Origin: CAZPBO01 sp964584815
Lineage (GTDB): Bacteria; Planctomycetota; SKW154
NCBI GenBank assembly: GCA_964584815.1
Contig: CAZPBO010000026.1
Location: 1 to 28,636 of the forward strand
Length of the DNA stretch: 28,636 nt
Reading direction: 5' to 3'
Shown here: positions 7,973 to 16,260 of the stretch, piece by piece
Layout of the letters: every line of letters begins with the position of its first letter
How positions within the stretch are numbered: position 1 is the stretch's first letter
Program-made: the position numbers and the translations under genes
Notes under the pieces: generated by a model
The model's input: the letters and a program-made list of their open reading frames with translations, nothing else
Databases searched by the model: none
Told to the model about the DNA's origin: nothing

Positions 7973-9337
7973 ATGGGGAAGGGTGGTGTAACGCGTCGGC
8001 AGTTTTTGAAGCGCGCATTGCAGTTTGGTGTTGCGGTAGGCGGCGGCGCCACACTCTTCAGTCTCCTCTGGATGCTTGAGGGCGGAGAAGGAGAGGATGA
8101 CGGAAAAGGCGCTGACAAGGGTGTGAGGAAGCCGCTGGAGCGGCTGCGTGGGGGGCGTTATAGGCATCCTGCGCCGTTTTCCAAACCGCCGGCACCCAAA
8201 ATAACCATAGAAGAGGCAAAAGACGCCGAACTCTCCTTCCACAAAGCGATGTTTTGGGAGAGGAGGAAGGATGGGCGCGTGCGGTGTGGGTTGTGTCCGC
8301 GTCACTGCATACTGGCGGAGAACGAGCGTGGACCGTGTGGAGCGCGTGTGGCGTGGGGCGGCAAACTCTACACCCTGGTTTTCGGAAAAGCGTTGGCGCT
8401 CAATGTTGACCCGATAGAGAAAAAGCCGCTGAACCATTTTTATCCCGGAAGCGAGGCGTTGTCGCTTGCAACGGCGGGCTGCAATTTTGGCTGCATATTC
8501 TGCCAGAACTGGGAGATATCGCAAGCATTGCCTGAGGAGCACTGGCGGGATGTGCGTCAAAAAGCGCGCATCGCCGCTGAAATCCTCAAAAACAAAACCG
8601 ACCTCACCGTCATCACCCCAAAAGAACTGGTGAAACTAGCAAAAATTCTTAAATGCCGCTCCATCGCCTTCACATACACCGAACCCACAATCTTCTATGA
8701 GTATATGTATGAGACCTGCAAACTGGCGCACGAAGCGGGGATAAAGACGGTCTGGGTCACCTGCGGCTTCATAGCAGAAAAACCGCTGCGACAGTTGTGC
8801 AAAGTTCTGGACGCCGCCAATGTGGACCTGAAAGGCTACAGCGAGGACTTTTACAGGCGTTATTGCGGTGCGCATCTTGCCCCCGTCCTCAAAACCCTGA
8901 AGATACTGAAAGAAGAAGGCGTCTGGTTTGAGATAACCAACCTGATAATTCCGGGCGCCAACGACGATGAGGAGATGATAAAGCGGATGTGCGTCTGGAT
9001 AAAAGACGAGTTAGGAGAGGAGGTGCCTGTTTTCTTCTCAAGGTTCTTTCCGCACTATAAGTTGAAGGACCGTCCTGTAACGCCGATGGAGAGTTTGAGG
9101 GCGGCGGAGAAGGTGGCGCGCAAAGTAGGACTGAAACACATATATCTGGGCAACATCGGTGAACCTGAGGTGACATATTGTCCTGGATGCGGAAGGGCAC
9201 TGGTGAGGCGGAGTTGGAAAACTGTGAAACTGCCGAACGGCTGGATGGCTCCGCGCTTTGTTGTTGAGTTTAACCACATAAAGAATGGTAGATGCGCGTA
9301 TTGTGGGCGCAAGGTGGCGGGTGTCTGGGGCGACTGA
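7973..9337 (+). CDS. amrS: AmmeMemoRadiSam-type radical SAM enzyme with twin-arginine N-terminus
   Basis: A 454-residue radical SAM protein of the pyruvate-formate-lyase-activase-like AmmeMemoRadiSam (AmrS) family, whose reaction is not established. Family features in order: cysteines C105, C108, C112 and C122 (RCGLCPRHC...GPCGAR); the cluster motif C170, C174, C177 (AGCNFGCIFCQNW); a TYTEPTIFYEY segment; and NVDLKGYSEDFYR. The C-terminus has a zinc-ribbon-like CPGCGR...CAYCGRK pair (about residue 407 onward). The N-terminus is unusual for an iron-sulfur radical enzyme: TRRQFLKRA followed by a hydrophobic stretch (18-35) is a classic Tat signal or anchor, then a low-complexity linker. The start ATG 7973 has only a weak GGGAAAG site. 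AMMECR1 and Memo partner genes are not in the window. It is convergent with the permease gene, with one base between the stop codons. Confidence 0.9.
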   Translation: MGKGGVTRRQFLKRALQFGVAVGGGATLFSLLWMLEGGEGEDDGKGADKGVRKPLERLRGGRYRHPAPFSKPPAPKITIEEAKDAELSFHKAMFWERRKDGRVRCGLCPRHCILAENERGPCGARVAWGGKLYTLVFGKALALNVDPIEKKPLNHFYPGSEALSLATAGCNFGCIFCQNWEISQALPEEHWRDVRQKARIAAEILKNKTDLTVITPKELVKLAKILKCRSIAFTYTEPTIFYEYMYETCKLAHEAGIKTVWVTCGFIAEKPLRQLCKVLDAANVDLKGYSEDFYRRYCGAHLAPVLKTLKILKEEGVWFEITNLIIPGANDDEEMIKRMCVWIKDELGEEVPVFFSRFFPHYKLKDRPVTPMESLRAAEKVARKVGLKHIYLGNIGEPEVTYCPGCGRALVRRSWKTVKLPNGWMAPRFVVEFNHIKNGRCAYCGRKVAGVWGD

Positions 9338-9338
9338 T

Positions 9339-11195
9339 TCAGTGCTCACCCGGCATGCGCATTCGCTCGGCGAGGATGACGATGTCGCGGAGTTCCTGAC
9401 GGGAGCGTGCGGAGAGCCATTTTTCGTCAAACTCGGCGGTCTGGGTGATTTGCGCGATGGCGGCGAGCGCCCGCAGGTGAAATGTGCGCTCATCGGGTGT
9501 GCCGACGAGCACAAAGACGATGCGCACAGGCGGGATTTCGGGGGAGAAAACCACGCCCTGCCTGATGCGCGCCATCGCAATCTCAAATTTCTTCTCCCCG
9601 TCTATGACGACATGGGGAACAGCAAGTCCGGGGCGTAGGACGGTGGTGGACTGCTCTTCGCGCTCAATGAGGCGTTTTTTGAGGTCGGCAACTTGCAGAC
9701 CAAGCCTTGCCGCCAACTCCGCCGCCACAACCTCAAAGAAGGCGTCCCGCGAAAGCGGTCCTTCAAGGTCAAGCACAGGACAGTTGTGAATCAGGCGGTC
9801 AAAACGGTCTTCCTGAACCGCGTCCCGCTCCCGCACTATCTCTCGCAACTCATCCTCCAGCGTGTAGGTGGTCAGTTTCCTATCCGTGACGCGCTCAACA
9901 AGATGAATGAGCGCGAACTCCTGACGAACGCGCTTTCTGGCGTAGATGAGGAACCAAAGAAGCGCCGCCATAACAAAACCTGCCGCTATAAGCAACGGCT
10001 GATACCCCATCTCAATCAGTAGAAATATCCCCGCCGCCATCCCCAAAATCTGCAGCCACGGGTAAATCGGACAGCAGAACTGCGGGCGGTAGTTCTGAAT
10101 TTTGCTCTCCCGCATAACAATGACGCAGAGATTGACCAAGACAAAGACGGTAATCAGGATTGTGGAGGCGACCTCAACGAGGTGGGTCAGGTCAAGAATG
10201 AGTCCAGCCGACAAAACGAGCGCGCCTGTGACGAGCACAGCGAATATGGGCGCACTGCGTCCCTTACTCATACGCCCCAGAAAGCGCGGAAAAACCCTAT
10301 CACGCGCCATCGCCATCGGATAGCGCGAAGCAGCCATAATACCTGCGTTGGCAGTAGTGAGGCAGGCGAGAATCGCCGCTATATCAATCAAAATCCGCCC
10401 CACATTGCCCATAATGATGAACGCCCCCTCCGCAAGCGGCGTCTCTGTTGCCCCCATCCGCCCACGCTCCAGCACTCCCACGGTCACAAAAACGCAGAAG
10501 AAATAAAGCAACGCCACAACCGCAAGACACAGCCCCATACCCAGCGGCAGATTGCGCCCGGGGCGTTTAACCTCCTCGGACATTGACGCAATCTTTGTGA
10601 GCCCGCCATACGATATGAAGACAAAACCCGTAGCGGCAAATATCGCGCCCACCCCCTTCTCCGCCAGAGGCGAAAATCGCTTTACATCCACCTTGGGAAC
10701 GCCAAAAACGCAGTAGACGACCATTATGGCAAGCAGCGCAACGACCATCCATATCTGGGCTGTGTGTCCGCGTCCTGCAGTAAACATATTCATCACTGTA
10801 AAGACAATGCAGGCAACCACAATAACAGATGTAGGGTTGAGTCCATCAACGAGGGATGCGGCATAAGCGCCTGCGCCGACCAGCGCAAAGGACGACTTAA
10901 GAATAAGGGAGAGCCAAGCGCCGATACCGCCGACTGTGCCGACCGTCGGTCCAAGACTCCTTGTTATGAAAAAATAGTCGCCACCAGCACGCGGCATCGC
11001 TGTCGCCAACTCCGCCGCAGAAAGCATCGTCGGCGCTATCATTAATGCCGCCAAAATGTAGGAAACCACCACCCCCGCACCCGCTATGTTGTATGCAGGA
11101 CTCGGCAGAACAAAAATCCCTGAACTTATCATCGCACCCGTGCCGACCGCGAACACCCCGAAAAGCCCCAACTCTTTCTTCAAACCACCTGCCAA
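9339..11195 (-). CDS. APC-family amino acid permease fused to a PTS EIIA-like domain
   Basis: The N-terminal about 430 residues form an APC-superfamily permease of about 12 helices. It shows LKKELGLFGVFAVGTGAMISSGIF at the start and the SYGGLTKIASMSEEVKRPGRNLP loop typical of amino acid/polyamine transporters. The last about 138 residues match fructose-type PTS EIIA: REEQSTTVL, then GLAVPH with the phospho-acceptor histidine at residue 528 counted from this start. A cytoplasmic linker joins them. The fusion suggests transport controlled by phosphorylation or another EIIA-type signal; no EI, HPr or sugar EIIC is nearby. The start chosen is TTG 11195 with AAGGGGG five bases upstream, because the promoter -10 ends next to the upstream ATG (11222), so a transcript from it would begin after that ATG. 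ATG 11222 adds nine residues if another promoter is used. Confidence 0.88.
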   Translation of the reverse strand: MAGGLKKELGLFGVFAVGTGAMISSGIFVLPSPAYNIAGAGVVVSYILAALMIAPTMLSAAELATAMPRAGGDYFFITRSLGPTVGTVGGIGAWLSLILKSSFALVGAGAYAASLVDGLNPTSVIVVACIVFTVMNMFTAGRGHTAQIWMVVALLAIMVVYCVFGVPKVDVKRFSPLAEKGVGAIFAATGFVFISYGGLTKIASMSEEVKRPGRNLPLGMGLCLAVVALLYFFCVFVTVGVLERGRMGATETPLAEGAFIIMGNVGRILIDIAAILACLTTANAGIMAASRYPMAMARDRVFPRFLGRMSKGRSAPIFAVLVTGALVLSAGLILDLTHLVEVASTILITVFVLVNLCVIVMRESKIQNYRPQFCCPIYPWLQILGMAAGIFLLIEMGYQPLLIAAGFVMAALLWFLIYARKRVRQEFALIHLVERVTDRKLTTYTLEDELREIVRERDAVQEDRFDRLIHNCPVLDLEGPLSRDAFFEVVAAELAARLGLQVADLKKRLIEREEQSTTVLRPGLAVPHVVIDGEKKFEIAMARIRQGVVFSPEIPPVRIVFVLVGTPDERTFHLRALAAIAQITQTAEFDEKWLSARSRQELRDIVILAERMRMPGEH

Positions 11196-11222
11196 AAAGA
11201 CCCCCTTAAAACAGGCGCCCAT

Positions 11223-11250
11223 AGTTTATCAAACCCAAACCCTGTGTCAA
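11223..11250 (-). promoter_or_regulatory. Promoter of the APC-EIIA permease
   Basis: On the minus strand a perfect -35 TTGACA (11250-11245) is followed after 16 bases by TAAACT (11228-11223). The expected transcript start, near 11216, lies inside the longest possible open frame. This is the main reason for preferring the internal TTG start at 11195. Confidence 0.6.
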
Positions 11251-11296
11251 CGCCGCTCCCATCTGATGCACAGACACAACCCAGACACCTTTTGGG

Positions 11297-11324
11297 TTGC
11301 ACCACGGCTCATATCCTGTATGAT
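11297..11324 (+). promoter_or_regulatory. Promoter of ffh
   Basis: TTGCAC (11297-11302), a 16-base spacer and TATGAT (11319-11324) form a sigma-70-like promoter. The expected start, near 11331, leaves just enough leader for the GGGAGGAG ribosome site at 11333-11340. The gap to the divergent permease promoter holds nothing else recognisable. Confidence 0.5.
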
Positions 11325-11346
11325 TTTTAAGCGGGAGGAGAAAGGC

Positions 11347-12804
11347 GTGTTTGAGACGCTGACGCAGAGTTTGCAGGGGATATTTGGGCGAGTGTTCCGC
11401 CGCGGGGTTCTGACGGAACGCAACATTGAGGATGGGTTGCGTGAGGTCAGGCGCGCGCTTCTGGCGGCGGATGTCAATTATCGGGTCGTTCGCGACTTCG
11501 TTGAGCGCGTCAAGCAGAAAGCCGTCGGACAACAGATAATAAAAGGTGTGCGTCCCGACCAGCAATTCATCAAAATAATCCACGACGAGTTGGTCGCGCT
11601 TATGGGACCTTCATATGAGGGGCTTGCGTTACGGGATGGTCAGACATCGTCGGTGATGATGGTGGGGCTTCAGGGTGGTGGTAAGACGACGAGTTGTGCC
11701 AAACTGGCAAAATTTTTGCGCAAAAACGGCAGACGCCCCCTGCTTGTGGCTGCCGACATCCGACGCCCAGCCGCCATTGAGCAACTCCAAATCCTCGGTA
11801 AGCAGTTGGAGATTGAGGTCTTCACCGAACTTGGCGTGCCGGCGGAGCAAATCTGTGCCGATGCGAAGGGACACGCCCAACTTCTGGGGCTTGATGTCGT
11901 GATACTGGACACCGCAGGACGCCTCCACATTGACGAGGAGTTGATGGAAGAATTGGAGCGGATAAAGAAGGCGGTTGAGCCGGAGGAAATCCTGTTTGTG
12001 GCGGATGCGATGACAGGACAAGATGCGGTCAACTCCGCAAAGGCATTTGATGAGCGGTTGGGGATAACGGGGGTTGTTCTGACAAAGATGGACGGAGATG
12101 CGCGTGGCGGTGCCGCTATGTCCATCAAAGCCGTCACAGGTAAACCGATAAAATTCATCGGCACAGGCGAACATCTTGACAAATGGGAAGAGTTCCATCC
12201 CGACAGAATAGCCTCCCGCATCCTCGGAATGGGAGATGTGGTAAGCCTCGTTGAAAAGGCACAAGAAGCGATAACCCAAGAAGAGGCAGAGCGTCTCCAG
12301 AAAAAACTGCTTCAGGAGCGCTTCACCTTCGGCGATTTTTTGAAGCAGTTGCAGATGGTCAAGAAAATGGGCGGGTTGAAGGAGATGCTGGGGATGCTGC
12401 CTGGAGTGGGTGCACAACTTTCACAGATGGAGATGGACGAAAAGGAGTTGTCCCGCGTTGAAGCGATGATACTCTCAATGACTCCCCAGGAAAGAGAACA
12501 GCCAGAACTGCTGATAAACAGCATGAGTCGCAGAATGCGAGTGGCACGCGGCTCTGGTGTGGCGATAAAGGATGTCAACGAACTGTGTAAGCAGTTTGAA
12601 CAGATGCGTAAGATAGTGCGGCAATTTAAGAAGATGGGGTTCTTCGGGCGGATGAAACTGGCATTAGGTTGGGGCAAGAAAGCCGATGAGTTGGTGGTCA
12701 AGACCAGTGATGATGAGGAGTTGCGCCGTCTGCGAGAAAAAAAGCGAAAAGAGAGGAAAAAGAAACGCAAACTGCTAAAAAAGCAGAGAAAGCGCCGTAG
12801 ATGA
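11347..12804 (+). CDS. ffh: Signal recognition particle GTPase Ffh
   Basis: The protein subunit of the signal recognition particle. It binds 4.5S RNA and hydrophobic signal sequences and delivers ribosomes to FtsY at the membrane. From GTG 11347 it has 485 residues. The N domain is about 1-90. The G domain carries the P-loop GLQGGGKTT (107-115), DIRRPAAIEQL, DTAGRLHIDEE and TKMDGDARGG. The methionine-rich M domain includes MVKKMGGLKEMLGMLPG and the RNA-binding SRRMRVARGSG. A very basic Lys/Arg tail closes the protein. The start is set by GGGAGGAG six bases upstream and by the canonical N-terminus MFETLTQSLQ; longer frames from 11086 or 11320 overlap the divergent permease or its promoter. It is followed 27 bases later by rpsP, a conserved bacterial arrangement. 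Confidence 0.97.
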   Translation: MFETLTQSLQGIFGRVFRRGVLTERNIEDGLREVRRALLAADVNYRVVRDFVERVKQKAVGQQIIKGVRPDQQFIKIIHDELVALMGPSYEGLALRDGQTSSVMMVGLQGGGKTTSCAKLAKFLRKNGRRPLLVAADIRRPAAIEQLQILGKQLEIEVFTELGVPAEQICADAKGHAQLLGLDVVILDTAGRLHIDEELMEELERIKKAVEPEEILFVADAMTGQDAVNSAKAFDERLGITGVVLTKMDGDARGGAAMSIKAVTGKPIKFIGTGEHLDKWEEFHPDRIASRILGMGDVVSLVEKAQEAITQEEAERLQKKLLQERFTFGDFLKQLQMVKKMGGLKEMLGMLPGVGAQLSQMEMDEKELSRVEAMILSMTPQEREQPELLINSMSRRMRVARGSGVAIKDVNELCKQFEQMRKIVRQFKKMGFFGRMKLALGWGKKADELVVKTSDDEELRRLREKKRKERKKKRKLLKKQRKRRR

Positions 12805-12831
12805 TAAAGAAAGTTTCTGGAGGGATATTCT

Positions 12832-13134
12832 GTGGTTCGGATAAGGCTTAAGAGAATGGGTAGAAGGAATTATGCCTGTTTTCGTCTGTGTGTGATGGAC
12901 GCAAAGGAGGAACGCGACGGACGCTCCATTGAGGATATCGGGCATTACGACCCGCACAAAGAAAAGTTTGAGGAGAAGTTTGTCTTCAAACGCGACCGCC
13001 TTGAATACTGGCTGAGCGTCGGTGCCCAGCCAACCGAAAAAGTCAAAACGCTGCTCAAAAAAGCAGGTGTTGTGTTACCACCAAAAAGTAAGATGAAGAA
13101 AAGGAAAAAGAAGGCGACAAAAACGGCGGAGTAG
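12832..13134 (+). CDS. rpsP: 30S ribosomal protein S16
   Basis: A 100-residue S16 protein, which helps assemble the 5' and central domains of the small ribosomal subunit. The N-terminal VRIRLKRMGRRNYACFRL, the DGRSIEDIGHYDP loop and the strongly basic C-terminal tail are diagnostic. The GTG start at 12832 has GGAGGG upstream at a normal distance. In many bacteria ffh-rpsP continues with a KH protein, rimM and trmD; here a sensor kinase follows after 19 bases. Confidence 0.97.
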   Translation: MVRIRLKRMGRRNYACFRLCVMDAKEERDGRSIEDIGHYDPHKEKFEEKFVFKRDRLEYWLSVGAQPTEKVKTLLKKAGVVLPPKSKMKKRKKKATKTAE

Positions 13135-13153
13135 ACAGTGAGGCTAACCCCAT

Positions 13154-15549
13154 ATGGGTGAGAGGGAAGTCATCAATTCTCGGCTTGTCGCCCTGCTGCG
13201 GTTTGTCATCGCGGCAGGGTTTGCGGGAATTCTTTTAACGCACGGTTTCAGCGCCCCCGCTCTTTTCGCCATCATCGCATACGCCTGCGTGTCCATCCCG
13301 CTGCTGGCTTCATCCACCCTTGAACAGGTTCCCCGCACCATCGTCAGCCTCATCATATTTGACCTCGCCTTTTTTGCCCTTATGGCGTTTCTGTTGCCAC
13401 TGCGTGGGGAACTTATGCTTATGGGGCTGTTTCTTGCGGTGCTCGTAAGCGCCCTTGCGCGGAAGGTGTCTTTTGCCGTCTTGGCGACGGCGGTCTGCGC
13501 CGCCGTCTACGCCGCCGCTCAACAAAATATATCCTGGTCCCAATTCCCCGCCGAAGTTTCCCTCTTCTTTGTCGTCTCTCTCATCACATCCTATTACGCC
13601 GAACGCCTCCATATACGAAAACAAAAACATAAACTTGCTCCACCCCACATCACCCCAGACGGCAAAGTCTTCTCTCCTGATGAGCGCCTCGTTCGCACCC
13701 AGCGCGTCCTCTCCACCATAGCCGCTCGTATGCCTCACGCCATTGTCGTGCTGGAGAAAAAATTCCCCACCTATGTCAACCGCGCATTCTACAAAATGTT
13801 TGACATTAAAGAGAGCAGCAACCCCTTTGAAATTGATTCCCCTGATGATGTTTTAAGAGTTCTTGAAAGACTGGGCGTTATGGGGATGGTGCAGCAGGCG
13901 GAAGAAATGGCGGAAAGAATGGGACCCAAGGAGGTTACTGACCCACAGCGGAGGAGAACGCTGTCCGCCAACGCGTTTCCTGTGACATCTCCTTTTGAGA
14001 AGGAGATAAGATGGGTGATACTGACGATAAACGATGTGACCGAACGCAAGGAGATAGAGAGACGCAGATGTGTGATGGAGAGACGGGAGGGCGAGATACA
14101 GGCGCTGGCGAAGATTTTGTCCTTTCTACGGCGCGCCGCTGTTATGCTTAAAACAGAGCCCGACCAGGTAATCCTGCCGCTTGATAAACTGGTCGGCGAT
14201 GTGATGGAGTTNNNNNNNNNNNNNNNNNNNNNNNNNNNNNNNNNNNNNNNNNNNNNNNNNNNNNNNNNNNNNNNNNNNNNNNNNNNNNNNNNNNNNNNNN
14301 NNNNNNNNNNNAGCCCGACCAGGTAATCCTGCCGCTTGATAAACTGGTCGGCGATGTGATGGAGTTCACTACGCTCGCATCCGTTACAGAACAAGACGAC
14401 GGTTCCGTCACACTCCGCATTTTCGTTGGCAAGAAGGTAACCCGTCAATACGCTGACGCTGTTGCTGAAAAACTGCTCGCGGAGTTTGCGCGCATCCGCT
14501 CAAACCCCGTTCCGAAAGATAAAGTCCGCATTGAGATTGTCGGCGACCTTTCCGAAAGTGGTGCATCCCAGCCGCGCAGCCTCACCACCGCCCCTGTATG
14601 GGTCAGGGGGCGCCCAATAGCCCTCCTTGCTATGACCAGCCAGGATAAGGAGGTGAGTTTGGGGCAGCGAATGTTGCTTGACGCCATAGCGCTGCATTAT
14701 CAGGTCGTTGTGGAGAGGCTTGCCTCTGTTAAGGAGCGCAGACAACTGCACCGCCGCGTCCAAACCATAACCACCCGTCTACACGACCAGCAGTTCCTGA
14801 TTGACGAATTGCAGCGCCTGCAGCAACTTAAAAGCAACATCGTTATGATTGTCTCACACGAACTGCGAACCCCGCTGACCGTAATATCTGCATCCCTTTC
14901 TCTACTTGAAGAGGTGATTCCGCAAGAAGAGACCGCAAAAGCGCTTTTTGAACGCCTTAAAAAGAGTGTGGAACGGATGTCGGACCTCCTGGACAGGGTC
15001 ACAGAAGTGGCAGTTCTTGAGTCACACACACTGAAAATAAGAAAACAACCGACCACTCTGCGCGACAAAGCGATGGAGGCGTTCTCACAACTCGCCTCCC
15101 TTGCCGAGAAAAAGCGCACCAGATTCCATATAGATATTCCTCCGACGCTGCAGGTGTTCGCCGACCCAAAAGCGCTCTCGCGAATATTCCACATCCTTAT
15201 GGAAAACGCCATCAAGCACACTCCTGAAGAGACCGAGGTGTTCATAACCGCTGTAGAAGAGGGCGATTTCGTGCGAGTTTCTGTTCGCGATACAGGAGAG
15301 GGTCTGGCGGAGGAACACGCCAATTGTGTCTTTGAAAGTTTTTCGCAGATAAACAGGAAAAGTTGTGGTGGCTACGGTGGACTGGGATTGGGGCTGGCTG
15401 TCACAAAACATCTTGTTGAATTGCAGGGTGGTAAAATATGGCTTGAAACCTGCCGCGGTGAAGGTTGCAACTTCGTCTTCACTTTACCTGTGCCCAAAAC
15501 CTCTGGAGGGGATACAGATGGCGAACAGGAAACTGGTTCTGGTGGTTGA
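13154..15549 (+). CDS. Membrane sensor histidine kinase (PAS, GAF-like), interrupted only by a scaffold gap
   Basis: Removing the 100 N and one copy of the flanking 55-base overlap joins both halves in frame into a 746-residue kinase. The N-terminal about 150 residues hold four to five membrane helices. A PAS-like domain lies at about 185-300 (ARMPHAIVVLEKKF to ILTINDVTERKE). A GAF-like region at about 355-470 contains RPIALLAMTSQDKEVSLGQR. The HisKA box SHELRTPL has phospho-acceptor H517. The HATPase domain has the N box ENAIKH (632-637), DTGEG (661-665) and GLGLGL (691-696). The product should autophosphorylate on sensing an unknown signal and pass phosphate to the response regulator whose start overlaps its last 32 bases. 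Co-directional with ffh-rpsP with no visible terminator between them. Confidence 0.9.
14212..14311. other. 100-N scaffold gap flanked by a 55-base duplicated overlap
   Basis: Exactly 100 N. Bases 14157-14211 before the gap are identical to 14312-14366 after it. Both copies read as the same kinase residues in the same codon phase, and collapsing them restores one uninterrupted gene. This is the signature of two contigs with a k-mer-sized end overlap placed side by side, not a biological repeat or missing sequence. Confidence 0.9.
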
Positions 15550-15925
15550 TGACGAAGAGGATATCCGCTTCGTGGTGGAGATGTTGCTGAAGCGGCACGG
15601 CTATGATGTTGAGACGGCGGAAGACGGATTGCAAGCGCTTGAGAAAATAAAGCAGAAACACTATGACCTCATCATCCTTGATATCCTCATGCCGAAAATG
15701 GATGGCTATGAGGTTGCCAAAAACCTAGGTGAGATGGGCATAACCACGCCCATAATAATGCTGACGGCGAAGGCGGATGATAAAAGTATGTGGGACGGCT
15801 ACCGCCACGGTGCCACTCTTTATGTCCCCAAACCCTTTGAGAACAAATATCTGCTGGATGCGGTCAACTACCTGATAGGCGATTTGACGGAGCAGGAGCG
15901 GCGTGAAATAGAGCGCCGTCTCTGA
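15518..15925 (+). CDS. Single-domain response regulator (CheY-like receiver)
   Basis: A 135-residue stand-alone receiver domain. The acidic pair is D11-D12, the phosphorylated aspartate D55 (ILDILMPKMDG), the switch threonine T83 and the conserved lysine K105 (VPKPF). It has no DNA-binding or enzymatic output domain, so it must act by protein-protein contact or within a phosphorelay. The start ATG 15518 has GGAGGGG upstream and lies inside the kinase gene, overlapping by 32 bases. This indicates translational coupling and makes that kinase the likely cognate partner. A longer frame from 15365 is ruled out by the receiver's normal N-terminus. Confidence 0.93.
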   Translation: MANRKLVLVVDDEEDIRFVVEMLLKRHGYDVETAEDGLQALEKIKQKHYDLIILDILMPKMDGYEVAKNLGEMGITTPIIMLTAKADDKSMWDGYRHGATLYVPKPFENKYLLDAVNYLIGDLTEQERREIERRL

Positions 15926-15962
15926 AAAAGTTGGCTCATCGCTGAAAAAAGTTGACTCGTGG
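15922..15962. repeat. Imperfect tandem repeat of about 20 bp containing -35-like elements
   Basis: Two adjacent units, 15922-15941 and 15942-15962, share CTGAAAAA(A)GTTG(G/A)CTC. The first begins at the response-regulator stop codon. Each holds a -35-like hexamer (TTGGCT, TTGACT), the second being the better match. It looks like a small local duplication upstream of the riboswitch. Confidence 0.6.
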
Positions 15963-15979
15963 TTTTTGAAAGCAAGAAT
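15952..15979 (+). promoter_or_regulatory. Candidate promoter of the cobalamin riboswitch operon
   Basis: TTGACT (15952-15957), a 16-base spacer and AAGAAT (15974-15979) would start transcription near 15986, a few bases before the riboswitch P1 stem. The -10 is weak (four of six). Confidence 0.45.
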
Positions 15980-15991
15980 TGTTCCGAGATG

Positions 15992-16188
15992 CTCTGTGGG
16001 TGCCGCGTTTGCGGCTTAAAAGGGAAGTGCGGTGAGAGTCCGCCGCCCTCTGCGGGGCCGTAAGCGTGTGCGCCTCAACGGAGGCGGAGCGCAGCAGATG
16101 CCACTGCCGCTGTAAATGCGGTGGGAAGGCGTTGCGCTCTTTGTGGGTCTCCCACAAGCCACGCGAGCCGGAAGACCTGCCCGCAGAG
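15992..16188 (+). ncRNA. Cobalamin (B12) riboswitch
   Basis: The B12 box AGCCGGAAGACCTGCC (16166-16181) is a near-perfect consensus. Upstream are other conserved cobalamin-aptamer blocks: GGGAA and GGTGAGAGTCC near 16021-16042, then GCCACTG...GTGGGAAGGC near 16100-16130. The closing P1 stem pairs CTCTGTGGG (15992-16000) with CCCGCAGAG (16180-16188). The element sits directly upstream of btuF and the rest of the B12 uptake genes, so cobalamin should reduce their expression. Longer in-frame extensions of btuF into this region are spurious. Confidence 0.93.
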
Positions 16189-16260
16189 TCCCGCAAAAGG
16201 GCTCCGCAGCAGAGCCCGCGGGATTTCCTCCTGCGCCTGCTGTGGAGCCGGCGCAGGAGG
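16189..16260 (+). promoter_or_regulatory. Riboswitch expression platform: two hairpins, the second masking the btuF ribosome site
   Basis: Directly after P1, a hairpin pairs TCCCGC/GCGGGA and GGGCTC/GAGCCC (16189-16223). Next comes an 11-bp perfect stem, CCTCCTGCGCC (16227-16237) with GGCGCAGGAGG (16250-16260), whose 3' arm contains most of the AGGAGGAG Shine-Dalgarno for the GTG at 16270. No U-tract follows either hairpin, so control at translation initiation is more likely than termination. The alternative pairing that would free the site is not resolved. Confidence 0.7.

Noticed and set aside
7928..8560. Minus-strand open frame of 210 codons
   Set aside because: Antisense to the radical SAM gene and low in recognisable content.
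11629..12417. Minus-strand open frame of 262 codons
   Set aside because: Antisense shadow of ffh; no ribosome site or family motifs.
12964..13134. S16 lysine-rich tail as a frameshift artefact
   Set aside because: Basic C-terminal extensions of S16 are common, and the stop lies 19 bases before the next gene as expected.
14157..14366. 55-bp direct repeat as a mobile-element target duplication or recombination site
   Set aside because: The copies flank exactly 100 N, are identical, and their collapse restores an intact kinase. A contig-end overlap explains this fully.
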